Shown here: in pieces, positions 34,258-44,209 of the stretch | Layout: each line of letters opens with the position of its first letter | Numbering within the stretch: the first letter of the stretch is position 1 | Assembly (NCBI GenBank): GCA_000621185.1 | Contig: KK211225.1 | Span: 207,233 to 271,232, forward strand | Origin: Franconibacter pulveris DSM 19144 | GTDB lineage: Bacteria > Pseudomonadota > Gammaproteobacteria > Enterobacterales > Enterobacteriaceae | Length of the DNA stretch: 64,000 nucleotides | Reading direction: 5' to 3' | The notes under the pieces: generated by a model | Databases searched by the model: none | What the model saw: only the letters and a program-made list of their open reading frames with translations | What the model was told of the DNA's origin: nothing | Made by a program: the position numbers and the translations under genes

Positions 34258-34579
34258 CCGTAGGGCGGGTCAGCGCAGCCGCCACCCGCCAGTGCGCCGT
34301 CGGAAAAAGAGAGGCGGTTTCGCTTATCCACCCTACGAAAATCCAGAATTCACAACCAACGCGGATGCGGGGGGGTTTTCTGCGGCTGCCCTTCTGCCGC
34401 GAGCCGGAATTGTTAAGGGGGCGGCGGCGAGCCCCCTTAACCCGTTCGCGGGATGTGAGATTTCATGTGAACGCGACGCAAAGGCGAACGGCACCTTTCA
34501 CCGCCCCCACAGATACCCCCCACCCCGTCCCTCTCCCCAACGGGGAGAGGGAGAAGCCGCCGCTCCAGCAAAAGAACGG
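34258..34579 (+). repeat. Structured intergenic repeat, copy B
   Basis: Same order as copy A: lead GTAGGGCGGGTCAGCGCAGC with CACCCGCC and CACCCTACGAAAATCC, then a core from 34359 that is close to identical to copy A. Hairpin 1 pairs 34412-34422 with 34431-34441 (11 of 11), hairpin 2 pairs 34442-34449 with 34484-34491, and the CTCTCCCC palindrome at 34530-34550 is perfect. Confidence 0.85.
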
Positions 34580-34600
34580 GGCGTTACGTTTAACACCCGA

Positions 34601-36880
34601 TCACAGCGGCTGCGTCTGCGCTTCCACCACCGCCAGCGCCACCATATTGACAATGCGGCGCACCGAGGCGATAGGCGTCAGCACATGTACCGGCTTCGCC
34701 ACGCCCATCAGGACCGGCCCGACGGTCACCCCTTCGGAGCTGGAAACGCGAAGTAAGTTGTAACTAATTCGCGCCGCTTCCACGTTCGGCATGATAAGGA
34801 TATTGGCGGAACCTTTCAGCGGGCTGTCCGGCATGCGGTCGTTGCGGATGCTTTCAATCAGCGCCGCGTCGCCGTGCATTTCGCCATCTATCATCAACTC
34901 CGGCGCACGTTCGCGCACCAGCCGCAGCGTTTCACGCATCTTGCTGGCGGCGGGTGAATTCGACGAACCGTAGTTAGAGTGCGAAAGCAGCGCTACCTTC
35001 GGCTCAATGCCGAACCGACGCACGGTTTCCGCCGCCATCACGGTAATCTCCGCCAGCTGTTCCGGCGCAGGGTCGTCATTAACATACGTATCAGCGATAA
35101 AGGTGTTGCCGCTCGGCAGCAGCAGCGCATTCATCGCGCCCGCCGCTTTTACCCCTTCGCGATAGCCGAAAATCTCCTGAACAACGCTGAAATGTTCGTG
35201 ATAATCACCGATGGTGCCGCAAATCATCGCATCCGCTTCGCCGCGATGAACCATGATCGCGCCAATCACCGTGGTGTTGCCGATCACCGCGCGCTGCGCC
35301 TGCTCCTGGGTGACGCCGCGACGCTTCATGATGGTGTAGTACTCGTTCCAGTACTCTTTAAAACGCGGGTCCGATTCGTTATTCACTATCTCAAAATCCA
35401 CCCCGGGCTGAATTTGCAGGCCCAGCTTTTTCAAACGCATTTCGATGACGCTCGGGCGGCCCACCAGAATCGGCTTCGCCAGGCCAAGCGTGACCAGCTC
35501 CTGCGTGGCGTGCAGCACGCGCGCCTCTTCCCCTTCCGCTAACACGACGCGTTTCGGATCGGTGCGCGCCTGGGAGAAAATCGGCTTCATAAAGAGGTTG
35601 GTTTTGTAAACGAACTCGGTGAGCTTGTCTTTATAGGCTTCGAAATCGTCGATCGGCCGCGTCGCCACGCCGGAATCCATCGCCGCCTTCGCCACCGCAG
35701 GGGCGATTTTCACGATAAGACGCGGATCGAACGGTTTCGGGATAATGTAGTCCGGCCCGAACGAAAGCTCCTGGTCGCCATAGGCGGAAGCGACCACTTC
35801 GCTTTGCTCGGCGTGGGTCAGTTCCGCAATGGCGTGTACCGCAGCGAGCTTCATCTCTTCGTTAATGGCGGTCGCACCCACATCCAGCGCCCCGCGGAAG
35901 ATGAACGGGAAGCAGAGCACGTTGTTGACCTGATTCGGATAGTCCGAGCGCCCCGTGCAGATGATGGCGTCCGGACGCACTTCTTTCGCCAGCGGCGGCA
36001 GGATTTCCGGCTCCGGGTTCGCCAGCGCCAGGATAAGCGGCGAATCCGCCATCTGTTTTACCATCTCCTGGGTGAGTACTTTCGGGCCGGAGCAGCCCAG
36101 GAAAATATCCGCGCCTTCAATTACCTCGCCCAGCGTGCGCTTGCCGTTATCGTCAATCGCATAGGCGGCTTTGGTCTCCGCCATGTTCTCTTCACGGCCT
36201 TTGTAGATAACGCCTTTGGAGTCGCAGACCACAATGTTGTGCTTCTGCATGCCGAGCGCCACCAGCAGGTTCATACAGGCGATAGCGGAGGCACCCGCGC
36301 CGGAAACCACCAGCCGCACGTCGGAGATAGTCTTTTTCACCACCCGCAGGCCGTTTAACACCGCAGCGGTACAGATAATCGCGGTGCCGTGCTGGTCATC
36401 ATGAAACACCGGAATGTTCATGCGCTCGCGCAGCTTCTGCTCAATATAGAAGCACTCAGGCGCTTTGATGTCTTCGAGGTTAATGCCGCCGAAAGTGGGT
36501 TCGAGCGCGGCCACCACATCAATCAGTTTATCCGGATCGTGTTCGTCGATTTCGATATCAAACACATCGATACCGGCGAATTTCTTAAACAGCACGCCTT
36601 TGCCTTCCATCACCGGCTTGCCGGCCAGCGCGCCGATGTTGCCAAGCCCAAGCACCGCCGTACCGTTGGAGATAACGGCCACCAGGTTGCCGCGGGCGGT
36701 ATATTTGTGCGCCGCCAGCGGGTCCGCCGCAATCTCAAGACAGGGCGCGGCGACGCCCGGCGAATAGGCCAGCGCCAGGTCGCGCTGCGTGGCGAGGGGT
36801 TTGGTAGGCGAGACCTGAATTTTTCCGGGCACCGGAAATTCATGGAAGTCGAGGGCGCTTTGCTTCAGTTGATCATCCAT
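34601..36880 (-). CDS. maeB: NADP-dependent malic enzyme MaeB
   Basis: A 759-residue protein: malic enzyme domain (about residues 1-430; oxidative decarboxylation of malate to pyruvate, giving NADPH) fused to a C-terminal phosphotransacetylase-like regulatory domain (about 430-759), the usual MaeB layout and length. Landmarks are [47 protein letters not shown], and [19 protein letters not shown]. Its leader region faces talA, as in E. coli, but the eut operon that lies downstream in E. coli is missing here. Confidence 0.96.
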   Translation of the reverse strand: MDDQLKQSALDFHEFPVPGKIQVSPTKPLATQRDLALAYSPGVAAPCLEIAADPLAAHKYTARGNLVAVISNGTAVLGLGNIGALAGKPVMEGKGVLFKKFAGIDVFDIEIDEHDPDKLIDVVAALEPTFGGINLEDIKAPECFYIEQKLRERMNIPVFHDDQHGTAIICTAAVLNGLRVVKKTISDVRLVVSGAGASAIACMNLLVALGMQKHNIVVCDSKGVIYKGREENMAETKAAYAIDDNGKRTLGEVIEGADIFLGCSGPKVLTQEMVKQMADSPLILALANPEPEILPPLAKEVRPDAIICTGRSDYPNQVNNVLCFPFIFRGALDVGATAINEEMKLAAVHAIAELTHAEQSEVVASAYGDQELSFGPDYIIPKPFDPRLIVKIAPAVAKAAMDSGVATRPIDDFEAYKDKLTEFVYKTNLFMKPIFSQARTDPKRVVLAEGEEARVLHATQELVTLGLAKPILVGRPSVIEMRLKKLGLQIQPGVDFEIVNNESDPRFKEYWNEYYTIMKRRGVTQEQAQRAVIGNTTVIGAIMVHRGEADAMICGTIGDYHEHFSVVQEIFGYREGVKAAGAMNALLLPSGNTFIADTYVNDDPAPEQLAEITVMAAETVRRFGIEPKVALLSHSNYGSSNSPAASKMRETLRLVRERAPELMIDGEMHGDAALIESIRNDRMPDSPLKGSANILIMPNVEAARISYNLLRVSSSEGVTVGPVLMGVAKPVHVLTPIASVRRIVNMVALAVVEAQTQPL

Positions 36881-37081
36881 TTGTTCGATCCTTTTTTATC
36901 TGTCTTTCAGTAAGGTCAGAGGGGCGAACCGTCACTGGCACGCCTGAGAGGCGAATAGTATGGCTGCTTGCGACGCCGTAAACTTTGAACGCTCCCAAAA
37001 TTCCCGGCCGTAAGGTAAGGAATGTTAGCAATTTATAGAGAGTATGTTACCTAACGCCAGAAGCAACGCCACGCTCGTCTG

Positions 37082-37088
37082 CTATGCT
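37082..37088 (+). promoter_or_regulatory. Possible sigma-S -10 element upstream of talA
   Basis: CTATGCT preceded by TG and followed by a T-run resembles the RpoS -10 element (CTATACT). E. coli talA-tktB is RpoS-dependent. It is 84 bases before the talA start. Confidence 0.45.
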
Positions 37089-37171
37089 TTTTAGTTATGT
37101 TCTCTATGAGTTTTTCCGGAGCGTGTCAGGAAACGCTCTGCTAAGCATTTGCTTTTCAAGGAGTATTGACC

Positions 37172-38122
37172 ATGAACCAGCTAGAAGGCATCAAACAATT
37201 CACCACCGTAGTCGCCGACAGCGGCGACATTGAATCCATCCGGCACTATCAGCCACAGGATGCGACCACTAACCCTTCCCTGCTGCTGAAAGCCGCAAGT
37301 CTTGAGCATTATCAACACCTTTTCGAAGATGCGCTCGCCTGGGGCAAGCAGCGCGGTAAAACGCAGGAACAGCAGGTCGCCGAAGCGAGCGACAAGCTGG
37401 CGGTCAATGTGGGTGCGGAAATTCTGAAAAGCATCCCGGGCCGCGTGTCCACGGAAGTGGACGCCCGCCTGTCGTTTGATAAAGAAAAAAGCATGCAGAA
37501 GGCGCGCCACCTGGTAGAGCTTTACCAGGATCAAGGCGTCGACCGGGATCGCATTCTGATCAAACTCGCCTCAACCTGGGAAGGCATCCGCGCCGCTGAG
37601 GAGCTGGAGAAAGAGGGCATCAAGTGCAACCTGACGCTGCTCTTCTCCTTCGCCCAGGCGCGCGCCTGCGCCGAAGCGGGGGTATATCTGATTTCGCCGT
37701 TCGTCGGCCGTATCTACGACTGGTACAACAGCCGCAAGCCGATGGACCCGTATGTCGTGGATGAAGACCCGGGCGTGAAGTCGGTGCGCAATATCTACGA
37801 CTACTACAAACAGCACAATTACGACACCATCGTTATGGGCGCAAGCTTCCGCCGTACCGAGCAGATTCTGGCGCTGGCGGGCTGCGACCGTCTGACCATC
37901 TCCCCTAACCTGCTTAAAGAGTTGCAGGAAAAAGAGGACGTCGTGGAACGCAAGCTTATCCCCAATAAACAAGGCTACCGCCGTCCGGAACCGCTGACCG
38001 AAGCGGAGTTCCGCTGGGAGCATAACCAGGACGCGATGGCCGTTGAAAAACTTGCCGAGGGCATTCGCCAGTTCGCCGTGGACCAGCGCGCGCTGGAAGA
38101 TCTGCTCGCCGCCAAACTTTAA
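37172..38122 (+). CDS. talA: Transaldolase A TalA
   Basis: A 316-residue transaldolase of the non-oxidative pentose phosphate pathway, moving dihydroxyacetone units between sedoheptulose-7-phosphate and glyceraldehyde-3-phosphate. The start ATG at 37172 follows AAGGAG and gives the E. coli length. Landmarks are [26 protein letters not shown], the Schiff-base lysine in [13 protein letters not shown], and [11 protein letters not shown]. It is followed 19 bases later by tktB. Confidence 0.96.
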   Translation: MNQLEGIKQFTTVVADSGDIESIRHYQPQDATTNPSLLLKAASLEHYQHLFEDALAWGKQRGKTQEQQVAEASDKLAVNVGAEILKSIPGRVSTEVDARLSFDKEKSMQKARHLVELYQDQGVDRDRILIKLASTWEGIRAAEELEKEGIKCNLTLLFSFAQARACAEAGVYLISPFVGRIYDWYNSRKPMDPYVVDEDPGVKSVRNIYDYYKQHNYDTIVMGASFRRTEQILALAGCDRLTISPNLLKELQEKEDVVERKLIPNKQGYRRPEPLTEAEFRWEHNQDAMAVEKLAEGIRQFAVDQRALEDLLAAKL

Positions 38123-38141
38123 CTTTGCCATGGAGTGAAAC

Positions 38142-40136
38142 ATGTCACGACAGCAGTTAGCTAACGCCGTCCGCGCCCTGAGTATGGATGCGGTGCAAAA
38201 AGCGAAGTCCGGCCATCCGGGCGCGCCGATGGGCATGGCGGATATCGCCGAAGTATTGTGGAATGATTTCCTGAAGCACAATCCGACCAACCCGGCATGG
38301 TATGACCGCGACCGTTTTATTCTCTCTAACGGTCATGCCTCTATGCTGCTTTACAGCCTGCTGCATCTTTCAGGCTACGACCTGCCGATGGAAGAGCTGA
38401 AAAACTTCCGCCAGCTCCACTCCAAAACGCCCGGCCACCCGGAAATCGGCTATACGCCGGGCGTGGAAACCACCACCGGGCCGCTCGGCCAGGGGCTGGC
38501 GAACGCGGTAGGCCTGGCGATTGCCGAACGCACGCTGGCGGCGCAGTTCAACCGCCCGGATCATGAGATTGTCGACCACTTCACCTATGTCTTCATGGGC
38601 GACGGTTGCTTAATGGAAGGCATCTCGCACGAGGTCTGCTCGCTGGCGGGCACGCTGGGGCTTGGCAAGCTGATTGGCTTCTACGACCACAACGGTATTT
38701 CCATTGACGGCGAAACCGAAGGCTGGTTTACCGATGATACGGCGAAGCGCTTCGAAGCCTACAACTGGCATGTGGTCCATGAGATTGACGGCCACGACCC
38801 GCAGGCGGTCAAGCGCGCTATCGAAGAGGCGCAGAGCGTGAAGGACAAGCCTTCGCTGATTATCTGTCGTACGGTGATAGGCTTTGGCTCGCCGAATAAG
38901 TCAGGTAAAGAGGAAGCGCACGGCGCGGCGCTCGGCGAAGAAGAAGTGGCGCTGACGCGCAAGCAGCTTGGCTGGAACTATCCGCCGTTTGAAATTCCGC
39001 AGGAGATCTACCAGGCCTGGGATGCTCGCGAAAAAGGCCAGCAGCAGGAAGCGAGCTGGAAAGACAAATTCGCCGCTTATGAAAAAGCGCACCCGGAGCT
39101 GGCGGCAGAATTTAACCGACGCATGAGCGGCGGCCTGCCGGAGAACTGGGAGCAGCTTACCCAGGATTACATTAAGAAGTTGCAGGCGGAACCGGCGAAA
39201 ATCGCCACCCGTAAAGCGTCGCAAAACGCGCTTAATGCTTATGGCCCGTCATTGCCGGAGCTGCTCGGCGGTTCAGCGGACCTTGCGCCAAGCAATCTCA
39301 CCATCTGGTCGGGTTCAACATCGCTTAAGGAAAACGAAGCGGGTAACTATATCCACTACGGCGTGCGTGAATTCGGCATGACGGCTATCGCCAATGGCAT
39401 TGCCCATCATGGCGGCTTCGTACCTTATACCGCTACCTTCCTGATGTTCGTCGAGTACGCCCGCAACGCGGCGCGCATGGCGGCGCTGATGAGCGCTCGC
39501 CAGATTATGGTTTATACCCACGACTCGATTGGTCTTGGCGAAGACGGCCCGACGCACCAGGCGGTGGAACAGCTGGCGAGCCTGCGGCTAACGCCGAACT
39601 TCACCAGCTGGCGCCCGTGCGACCAGGTGGAAGCGGCGGTGGCCTGGAAAGCGGCCGTGGAACGCCATAACGGCCCGACCGCGCTGATCCTCTCTCGCCA
39701 GAACCTGGCGCAGATGGACCGTACGCCGGAGCAGGTTGAGAATATTGCCCGCGGCGGCTATGTGCTGAAAGAGAGCGACGGCAAGCCGGACGTTATCCTC
39801 ATCGCTACCGGTTCGGAAGTGGAAATTACCATGCAGGCGGCGGAACAACTGACTGCCGAAGGCCATAAGGTGCGTGTGGTATCGCTGCCTTCCACCGACG
39901 TGTTTGAAGCCCAGGATGAAGCGTACCGAGAGTCGGTGCTGCCTTCCGACGTGGAAGCGCGCGTAGCCGTGGAGGCGGGCATTGCGGATTACTGGTACAA
40001 ATATGTCGGTCTGAAGGGCGCGATTGTCGGCATGACTGGCTATGGCGAATCTGCGCCCGCGGAAAAACTCTTCCCGTTCTTCGGTTTTACGGTAGAGAAC
40101 GTGGTGGAAAAAGCGAAAAAAGTGCTTAAGAAGTAA
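38142..40136 (+). CDS. tktB: Transketolase B TktB
   Basis: A 664-residue thiamine-diphosphate transketolase, partner of TalA. Landmarks are [32 protein letters not shown], the cofactor motif [23 protein letters not shown], and [15 protein letters not shown]. Position after talA identifies it as the stationary-phase isozyme TktB. A strong hairpin follows. Confidence 0.95.
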   Translation: MSRQQLANAVRALSMDAVQKAKSGHPGAPMGMADIAEVLWNDFLKHNPTNPAWYDRDRFILSNGHASMLLYSLLHLSGYDLPMEELKNFRQLHSKTPGHPEIGYTPGVETTTGPLGQGLANAVGLAIAERTLAAQFNRPDHEIVDHFTYVFMGDGCLMEGISHEVCSLAGTLGLGKLIGFYDHNGISIDGETEGWFTDDTAKRFEAYNWHVVHEIDGHDPQAVKRAIEEAQSVKDKPSLIICRTVIGFGSPNKSGKEEAHGAALGEEEVALTRKQLGWNYPPFEIPQEIYQAWDAREKGQQQEASWKDKFAAYEKAHPELAAEFNRRMSGGLPENWEQLTQDYIKKLQAEPAKIATRKASQNALNAYGPSLPELLGGSADLAPSNLTIWSGSTSLKENEAGNYIHYGVREFGMTAIANGIAHHGGFVPYTATFLMFVEYARNAARMAALMSARQIMVYTHDSIGLGEDGPTHQAVEQLASLRLTPNFTSWRPCDQVEAAVAWKAAVERHNGPTALILSRQNLAQMDRTPEQVENIARGGYVLKESDGKPDVILIATGSEVEITMQAAEQLTAEGHKVRVVSLPSTDVFEAQDEAYRESVLPSDVEARVAVEAGIADYWYKYVGLKGAIVGMTGYGESAPAEKLFPFFGFTVENVVEKAKKVLKK

Positions 40137-40142
40137 AGCTAC

Positions 40143-40180
40143 TGGCGATTCAGCCGCCGGGCTGAATCGCCACACTTTTA
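40143..40180. terminator. Terminator after tktB, shared with the convergent gene
   Basis: A perfect 13-bp stem TGGCGATTCAGCC / GGCTGAATCGCCA with loop GCCG, followed by CACTTTTAATT. The T-tract is interrupted but the stem is strong. Confidence 0.7.
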
Positions 40181-41128
40181 ATTAAGTACGTTGAGCGGCA
40201 CGGACGCTTTCTCAATCACAATATCCTCTTTCTCTTCGTCCCATTTCGCCTGCGCCACGATGACCTGGCCTGGATGTCGCGCGTCACGGGCGACCAGTTC
40301 TTTCCCCTGCACGTTTTCCTGCACATTGGTATTCATTGAAAACGAAGGGATGGCCTTTACCCACTGTTTTTGCTGAATGTCATAGAGATAAGCCACGCTC
40401 CAGGCGCTGGTCCACCATTGGGGGTAAATGAGCAGGCGATCGCGGCCGCTCTCATCCAGCCCGGCAAGGGTTTCGACCCCGCCGCCGATGCAGGAGGGCA
40501 GCTTCGCAGGCGTTATCGCCGGGTCGCTGTTCCAGACGTCGCACTCGCAGTCGCCGCTTTCATCGCAAACGCCGCCGGTTTTGGGATCGCTTGCGCTCAG
40601 CCAGGCATAGCTTTTGGTCACGCCATTAAAGCGCCCGCCCGCGACCCGGTAATCTTTTTCTTTTTGCTGGTTAGACTCGGTTATCCAGTCGCTTTCTTCA
40701 CGGATGCGCCAGCCTTCAGCCTGCTTTGCCACCAGCAGGGTCGCCGGGTAGTAACGCTCGCTGGATGCCTCAAGCCCTGCGGCTTTCACGAAAGTCACCT
40801 GCGCGACGGGCTGCGCCTCATCAAGCGCGTCAATGGTCAGCCTGTTGACGATTTTCTGGGTGTAGTGAGGATGTTTCTGCACAAACGCCGCGTTCTGCTC
40901 AACCACAGCGCTCAATGGCAGGGTTTTGCCATAAAACGTAATCTGCCCGGCATACAGAGCGGCAGCAGAGGCCGCCTGCGGACGATTTTTGAAAACGTTC
41001 CACTGCGCGATAAGCTTGCCTATTTCCTGCTCATCCTGCGGCGTCAACGCCGCGCCAGCGCAGGCCAGAGGTAAAAAGAACATCAACGCCGCCGCGCCGC
41101 GCATCCCTTTGCTGCCAGTAACCGCCAT
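40178..41128 (-). CDS. Uncharacterised secreted protein, possible NTF2-like N-terminal domain
   Basis: A 316-residue protein I cannot name. The first 27 residues make a Sec signal peptide (GAAALMFFLPLACAGA), with no proper lipobox. Residues 30-160 (IAQWNVFKNR, AALYAGQITFYGKTLPL, KHPHYTQKI, GWRIREESDW) are reminiscent of an NTF2/SnoaL-like fold. The middle part has four clustered cysteines (GVCDESGDCECDVW and SCIGGG), likely disulfide-bonded in the periplasm. It lies between tktB and ypfG, which are adjacent in E. coli, on the ypfG strand. Its GC content is like its neighbours, so it may be a genus-level gene and not a recent import. Confidence 0.75.
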   Translation of the reverse strand: MAVTGSKGMRGAAALMFFLPLACAGAALTPQDEQEIGKLIAQWNVFKNRPQAASAAALYAGQITFYGKTLPLSAVVEQNAAFVQKHPHYTQKIVNRLTIDALDEAQPVAQVTFVKAAGLEASSERYYPATLLVAKQAEGWRIREESDWITESNQQKEKDYRVAGGRFNGVTKSYAWLSASDPKTGGVCDESGDCECDVWNSDPAITPAKLPSCIGGGVETLAGLDESGRDRLLIYPQWWTSAWSVAYLYDIQQKQWVKAIPSFSMNTNVQENVQGKELVARDARHPGQVIVAQAKWDEEKEDIVIEKASVPLNVLN

Positions 41129-41200
41129 TTGCCGCCGCCTCTTTTTGTCTTGCTAAGTCCGCGAAAATATACGCAAAAAAGCGCAGCGGCAACAACGGGA

Positions 41201-42253
41201 TTATTTTGTTACCCAGAGAATGGGCCAGCTGTCGGGGCCGTTCCAGCCGTCGCAGCTTGGCTCTTCGGCGTAGCGCACCAGCCGAAAACGCTGTCCGTCA
41301 TAGCGCCAGCGTGTAGCGACGCCGCAGTCGCCCATCCCGCGCCCTTTGGCAAGCGTGGCGAGCTCTTTGGTTTTCTCGTTATAGGTTGCGTTCATCAGCT
41401 CCAGATCCGGGTTATCGCTCGCGGGCGTAAAGGGCAGCCGCAGCCTGACCGGCCAGGAGGCGAACGGCTTTTTGCGCGATACCAGCCAGGCGAGATCGAC
41501 CGTGTTATACGCGCCCGCTTCGCAGCTGATTATCATCAGCGCTTTGTCATCGCTTAACGCCGACACGCGCACTTCGCGCCGCGCCGGGTCCAGCGAACAC
41601 TGGCTGTTGTTCATGCGCCACGCGCCGTAATCAAGCAGATCGTTAAGCTCACTTTGGGAGAGCGGCGTAGGCGTCGGGTTGGTGATAGCGACCTCTTTGA
41701 GCGCAGGCGCAGGCGGCACGCTAAGCGGCGGCTCGTCACCCTTTTTGATCCATGCGGTTTCGCTGCCGATGCGCTTTTGCTGCGCATCGATAAACATTAA
41801 CGCCGCCTTGAGCCCGGCGAGTGAAAGGTTACCTGCGCCGCCCTTAAGCGTAATGGCGGAGGCTTCCTGTATCTGCGACAAAAAGGCGTTGATGGTCGTC
41901 GGGTCGTCGGTAGCCATGCGGTTAGGGCTGATGCGCCATTTATCACCCGCAGGCGTCAACGATTTATCATCAAGCAACAGACGCGGCGCAATGGGCGGCG
42001 TTTTAGGCGGGATTTTATTCAGGCCGTTAAGGTTGCCGAAGTCGATACGCAGTTGCGCATCGGCCCGCGCGCCGGCGCTGCGGGAGAGCGTCATCACCAG
42101 GCCCTGGTGCTCGCCGGTGTTGCGGGCCTGGCAAAAGTTCTGGTTGTTGCAGGTAACTTGCCAGTCGGTAAAGTTTTTTTGTACTGGCGCGGCGAAAGCG
42201 CAGGGCGCCAGAAACAAAAAAAACGTAAGCAATGGAAAAAGGCGAGACGACAT
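41201..42253 (-). CDS. ypfG: Periplasmic DUF1176 protein YpfG
   Basis: A 350-residue exported protein close to E. coli YpfG. A signal peptide covers about residues 1-21 (LFPLLTFFLFLAPCAFA). DUF1176 landmarks are FTDWQVTCNNQNFCQARNTG, IDAQQKRIGSETAWIKKGDE, WRMNNSQCSLDPARREV, and SCEAGAYNTVDLAWLVSRKK. Start 42253 matches the family; an ATG at 42286 would extend it without benefit. Function unknown. Confidence 0.92.
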   Translation of the reverse strand: MSSRLFPLLTFFLFLAPCAFAAPVQKNFTDWQVTCNNQNFCQARNTGEHQGLVMTLSRSAGARADAQLRIDFGNLNGLNKIPPKTPPIAPRLLLDDKSLTPAGDKWRISPNRMATDDPTTINAFLSQIQEASAITLKGGAGNLSLAGLKAALMFIDAQQKRIGSETAWIKKGDEPPLSVPPAPALKEVAITNPTPTPLSQSELNDLLDYGAWRMNNSQCSLDPARREVRVSALSDDKALMIISCEAGAYNTVDLAWLVSRKKPFASWPVRLRLPFTPASDNPDLELMNATYNEKTKELATLAKGRGMGDCGVATRWRYDGQRFRLVRYAEEPSCDGWNGPDSWPILWVTK

Positions 42254-42386
42254 GAACGGCACATACCCTGAACAAAAAGAGGTCAACTGAGGATTTATGC
42301 GCCTATCTTCATCGCCTGCCGCAGGCTGCTCAATCGGATTTATCGGATTGATTCATTTAAAATACCTGTTTAATTGCCTCGCGAAA

Positions 42387-42962
42387 TCAATACATTATTC
42401 CACTGGCATGCAGGTGCTGTAGCAAGATCACCGTTTTAGCGTCGCGGATTTCCCCGCTTTTTACTTGTGCCAGCGCGTCGCTGAACAACATTTCCAGCAC
42501 TTCTATCTCTTCGTCTTCCACGCCGCCGCCCGCACTGGCGCGCTGTGCGTCGCTGTATTCGGCGATAAAAAGATGCACAATTTCGGTAACGCCGCCCGGC
42601 GACATATAAAGTTCAAAGACCTTAGTGGCATTGCCGACTTCATAACCCGTCTCTTCAATCGCCTCTTTGCGAATGCAAACTTCCGGTTCGTCGTCATCAA
42701 GCAGGCCCGCGCAGGCTTCTATTAGCATACCGTCGGCGTTGCCGTTCAACCAGGTGGCGACGCGGAACTGGCGAATCAGCACCACGCTTTGCTTTTCGCG
42801 GTTATAAAGCAGAACGGCGGCGCCGTTGCCCCGGTCATAGACTTCGCGCTTGTGGCGGATAACTTCGCCATTTTTTCGCGTCAGGTCATAGGTCACGTTG
42901 CGCAGGACAAAATAGTTTTCGGAGAGGATTTTATCTTTAACAAGAGTAATGTTGAGCGACAT
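42387..42962 (-). CDS. nudK: GDP-mannose pyrophosphatase NudK
   Basis: A 191-residue Nudix hydrolase splitting GDP-mannose to GMP and mannose-1-phosphate, the E. coli length. Nudix box region: GLLDDDEPEVCIRKEAIEET, with the catalytic REAxEE pattern as KEAIEETGYEVG. Start 42962 (MSLNITLVKDKI) follows CAGGAAG; the frame upstream to 43073 is not family-like. It lies next to ypfG as in E. coli; on the other side nap genes replace aegA. Confidence 0.94.
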   Translation of the reverse strand: MSLNITLVKDKILSENYFVLRNVTYDLTRKNGEVIRHKREVYDRGNGAAVLLYNREKQSVVLIRQFRVATWLNGNADGMLIEACAGLLDDDEPEVCIRKEAIEETGYEVGNATKVFELYMSPGGVTEIVHLFIAEYSDAQRASAGGGVEDEEIEVLEMLFSDALAQVKSGEIRDAKTVILLQHLHASGIMY

Positions 42963-43043
42963 CGCGGCTTCCTGTTCAACACTGTCGGGTCGTTTATAGT
43001 AAGCCGCCGGAAGGGATTTGTCGCGCGAAGGCGTCTGAAACCC

Positions 43044-43063
43044 CTCCCCTGCCGTCAGGGGAG
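43044..43063. repeat. CTCCCCTG palindrome after napC
   Basis: CTCCCCTG / CAGGGGAG, 8 perfect pairs, loop CCGT, lies just past the napC stop codon. On the minus strand it is followed by GGGTTTC, a weak T-tract, so it may end the nap transcript. It resembles the CTCTCCCC repeat units. Confidence 0.5.
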
Positions 43064-43069
43064 AGGGAC

Positions 43070-43669
43070 TCAAAAGCCGTTTTTCACCTCAGCCATATCC
43101 GGCAGCTTATGAGCGATGCCTTTATGACAGTCGATACAGGTTTGCCCTGCTTTAATCGCTTTATCGTGCAGGCTTGCCGCCACGGTTTTTTGCGCGCTGA
43201 AATCCATAAAATCGAAATTATGGCAGTTGCGGCACTCCTGAGAATTGTTGTTTTTCATTCGCCGCCATTCATTTTGCGCCATCGCCAGCCGGTGATCTTC
43301 AAACTTTTTCGGCGTGTCGATTAAGCCAAACGCTTTGGCGTAAAGCTCTTTGCTGGCCTGAATTTTACGCACCATTTTCGGCGCCCATTCGTGGGGAACA
43401 TGGCAATCCGGGCAGGTGGCGCGCACCCCGCTTCGGTTGCTGTAGTGCACCGTCTGCATGTATTCCTGATACACGGTATTGCGCATCTCATGACAGCTGA
43501 TGCAAAACGCTTCACGGTTTGTCATTTCAAGGCCGGTATTAAAGCCGCCCCAGAAAATAATGCCGGCGGCAAAGCCAATGAGCAGCAGCGTGCCGAGCGC
43601 CAGACGGCTCGGACGGCGCCACCACAGCCACAGGCGTTTAAGTACGCCAGGTTTGCGGGAAGGGTTCAT
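43070..43669 (-). CDS. napC: Tetraheme cytochrome c quinol dehydrogenase NapC
   Basis: A 199-residue NapC/NirT-family protein, anchored by one N-terminal membrane helix (about residues 18-40). It passes electrons from menaquinol/ubiquinol to NapB-NapA. Four heme motifs are visible: CISCHE, CPDCHV, CRNCHN, CIDCHK. The start at 43669 is 8 bases past the napB stop. It is the only quinol-oxidising subunit here, because napG and napH are absent. Confidence 0.95.
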   Translation of the reverse strand: MNPSRKPGVLKRLWLWWRRPSRLALGTLLLIGFAAGIIFWGGFNTGLEMTNREAFCISCHEMRNTVYQEYMQTVHYSNRSGVRATCPDCHVPHEWAPKMVRKIQASKELYAKAFGLIDTPKKFEDHRLAMAQNEWRRMKNNNSQECRNCHNFDFMDFSAQKTVAASLHDKAIKAGQTCIDCHKGIAHKLPDMAEVKNGF

Positions 43670-43677
43670 GGCGCGCC

Positions 43678-44124
43678 TCACTGACCAAAGCCTTTAGACG
43701 GCGTAAAGGTGTTATCGACAATAGGCGACGCGTCCGTTTGCGGCACATGGCATTGCAGACAGAAATAGCGGCGCGGCGCTACGCCCGCCAGCACTTTGCC
43801 TTCGCTGTCGATAAAGTGGGTTGGGCTTATGCGCGGCGCGCCCGTAGCGCGGTAGTGTTCCACGCCGTGACACTGCAAGCAGCGGTTAGTGTTGGTGTTT
43901 ATCTGGTAGCCGTCCACGCTGTGCGGGATCATCGGCGGCTGATTAACATAGTTCAGCGCCATTCGCTCCTGCTGCTTCGGCATGCGGACAGCGTCCTCCC
44001 GGGTGCCCGACACTTCCGGCGACTGGCTAAAATCCATGCCGCCAGCCGCCCATGCCGCGCCGCTTAAGAGCAGCAACAGTGCCGCCCAATAAAACAGCCC
44101 CTTTTTCAGGAAATGGTTCTTCAT
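43678..44124 (-). CDS. napB: Periplasmic nitrate reductase diheme cytochrome NapB
   Basis: A 148-residue periplasmic cytochrome with a signal peptide (GLFYWAALLLLLSGAAWAA) and two heme sites, CLQCHG and CLQCHV. It relays electrons from NapC to NapA. It follows napA by 85 bases, the gap where napG and napH sit in E. coli. No remains of napGH were seen there. Confidence 0.94.
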   Translation of the reverse strand: MKNHFLKKGLFYWAALLLLLSGAAWAAGGMDFSQSPEVSGTREDAVRMPKQQERMALNYVNQPPMIPHSVDGYQINTNTNRCLQCHGVEHYRATGAPRISPTHFIDSEGKVLAGVAPRRYFCLQCHVPQTDASPIVDNTFTPSKGFGQ

Positions 44125-44209
44125 GATTAGCTCCCGAATTCCCTCTGTCATTATTATGAAACTCGCTCTGGCGCAGCCTCTCGCCGCGCCGCGGTAACGC
44201 CGTTACGCC

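Larger units (their letters stand above)
33940..34600. other. 661-bp repeat-filled region between fepC and maeB
   Basis: Almost all of it is two near-tandem copies of one composite repeat (listed separately). Open frames that cross it repeat the same peptide pattern because of the duplication and are not genes. It forms the junction between the ent/fep block and the conserved maeB-talA-tktB block. Confidence 0.75.

Noticed and set aside
34071..34763. Open frames crossing the two repeats before maeB
   Set aside because: Their protein contains the same peptide twice only because the DNA repeat is duplicated, and the end overlaps maeB antisense.
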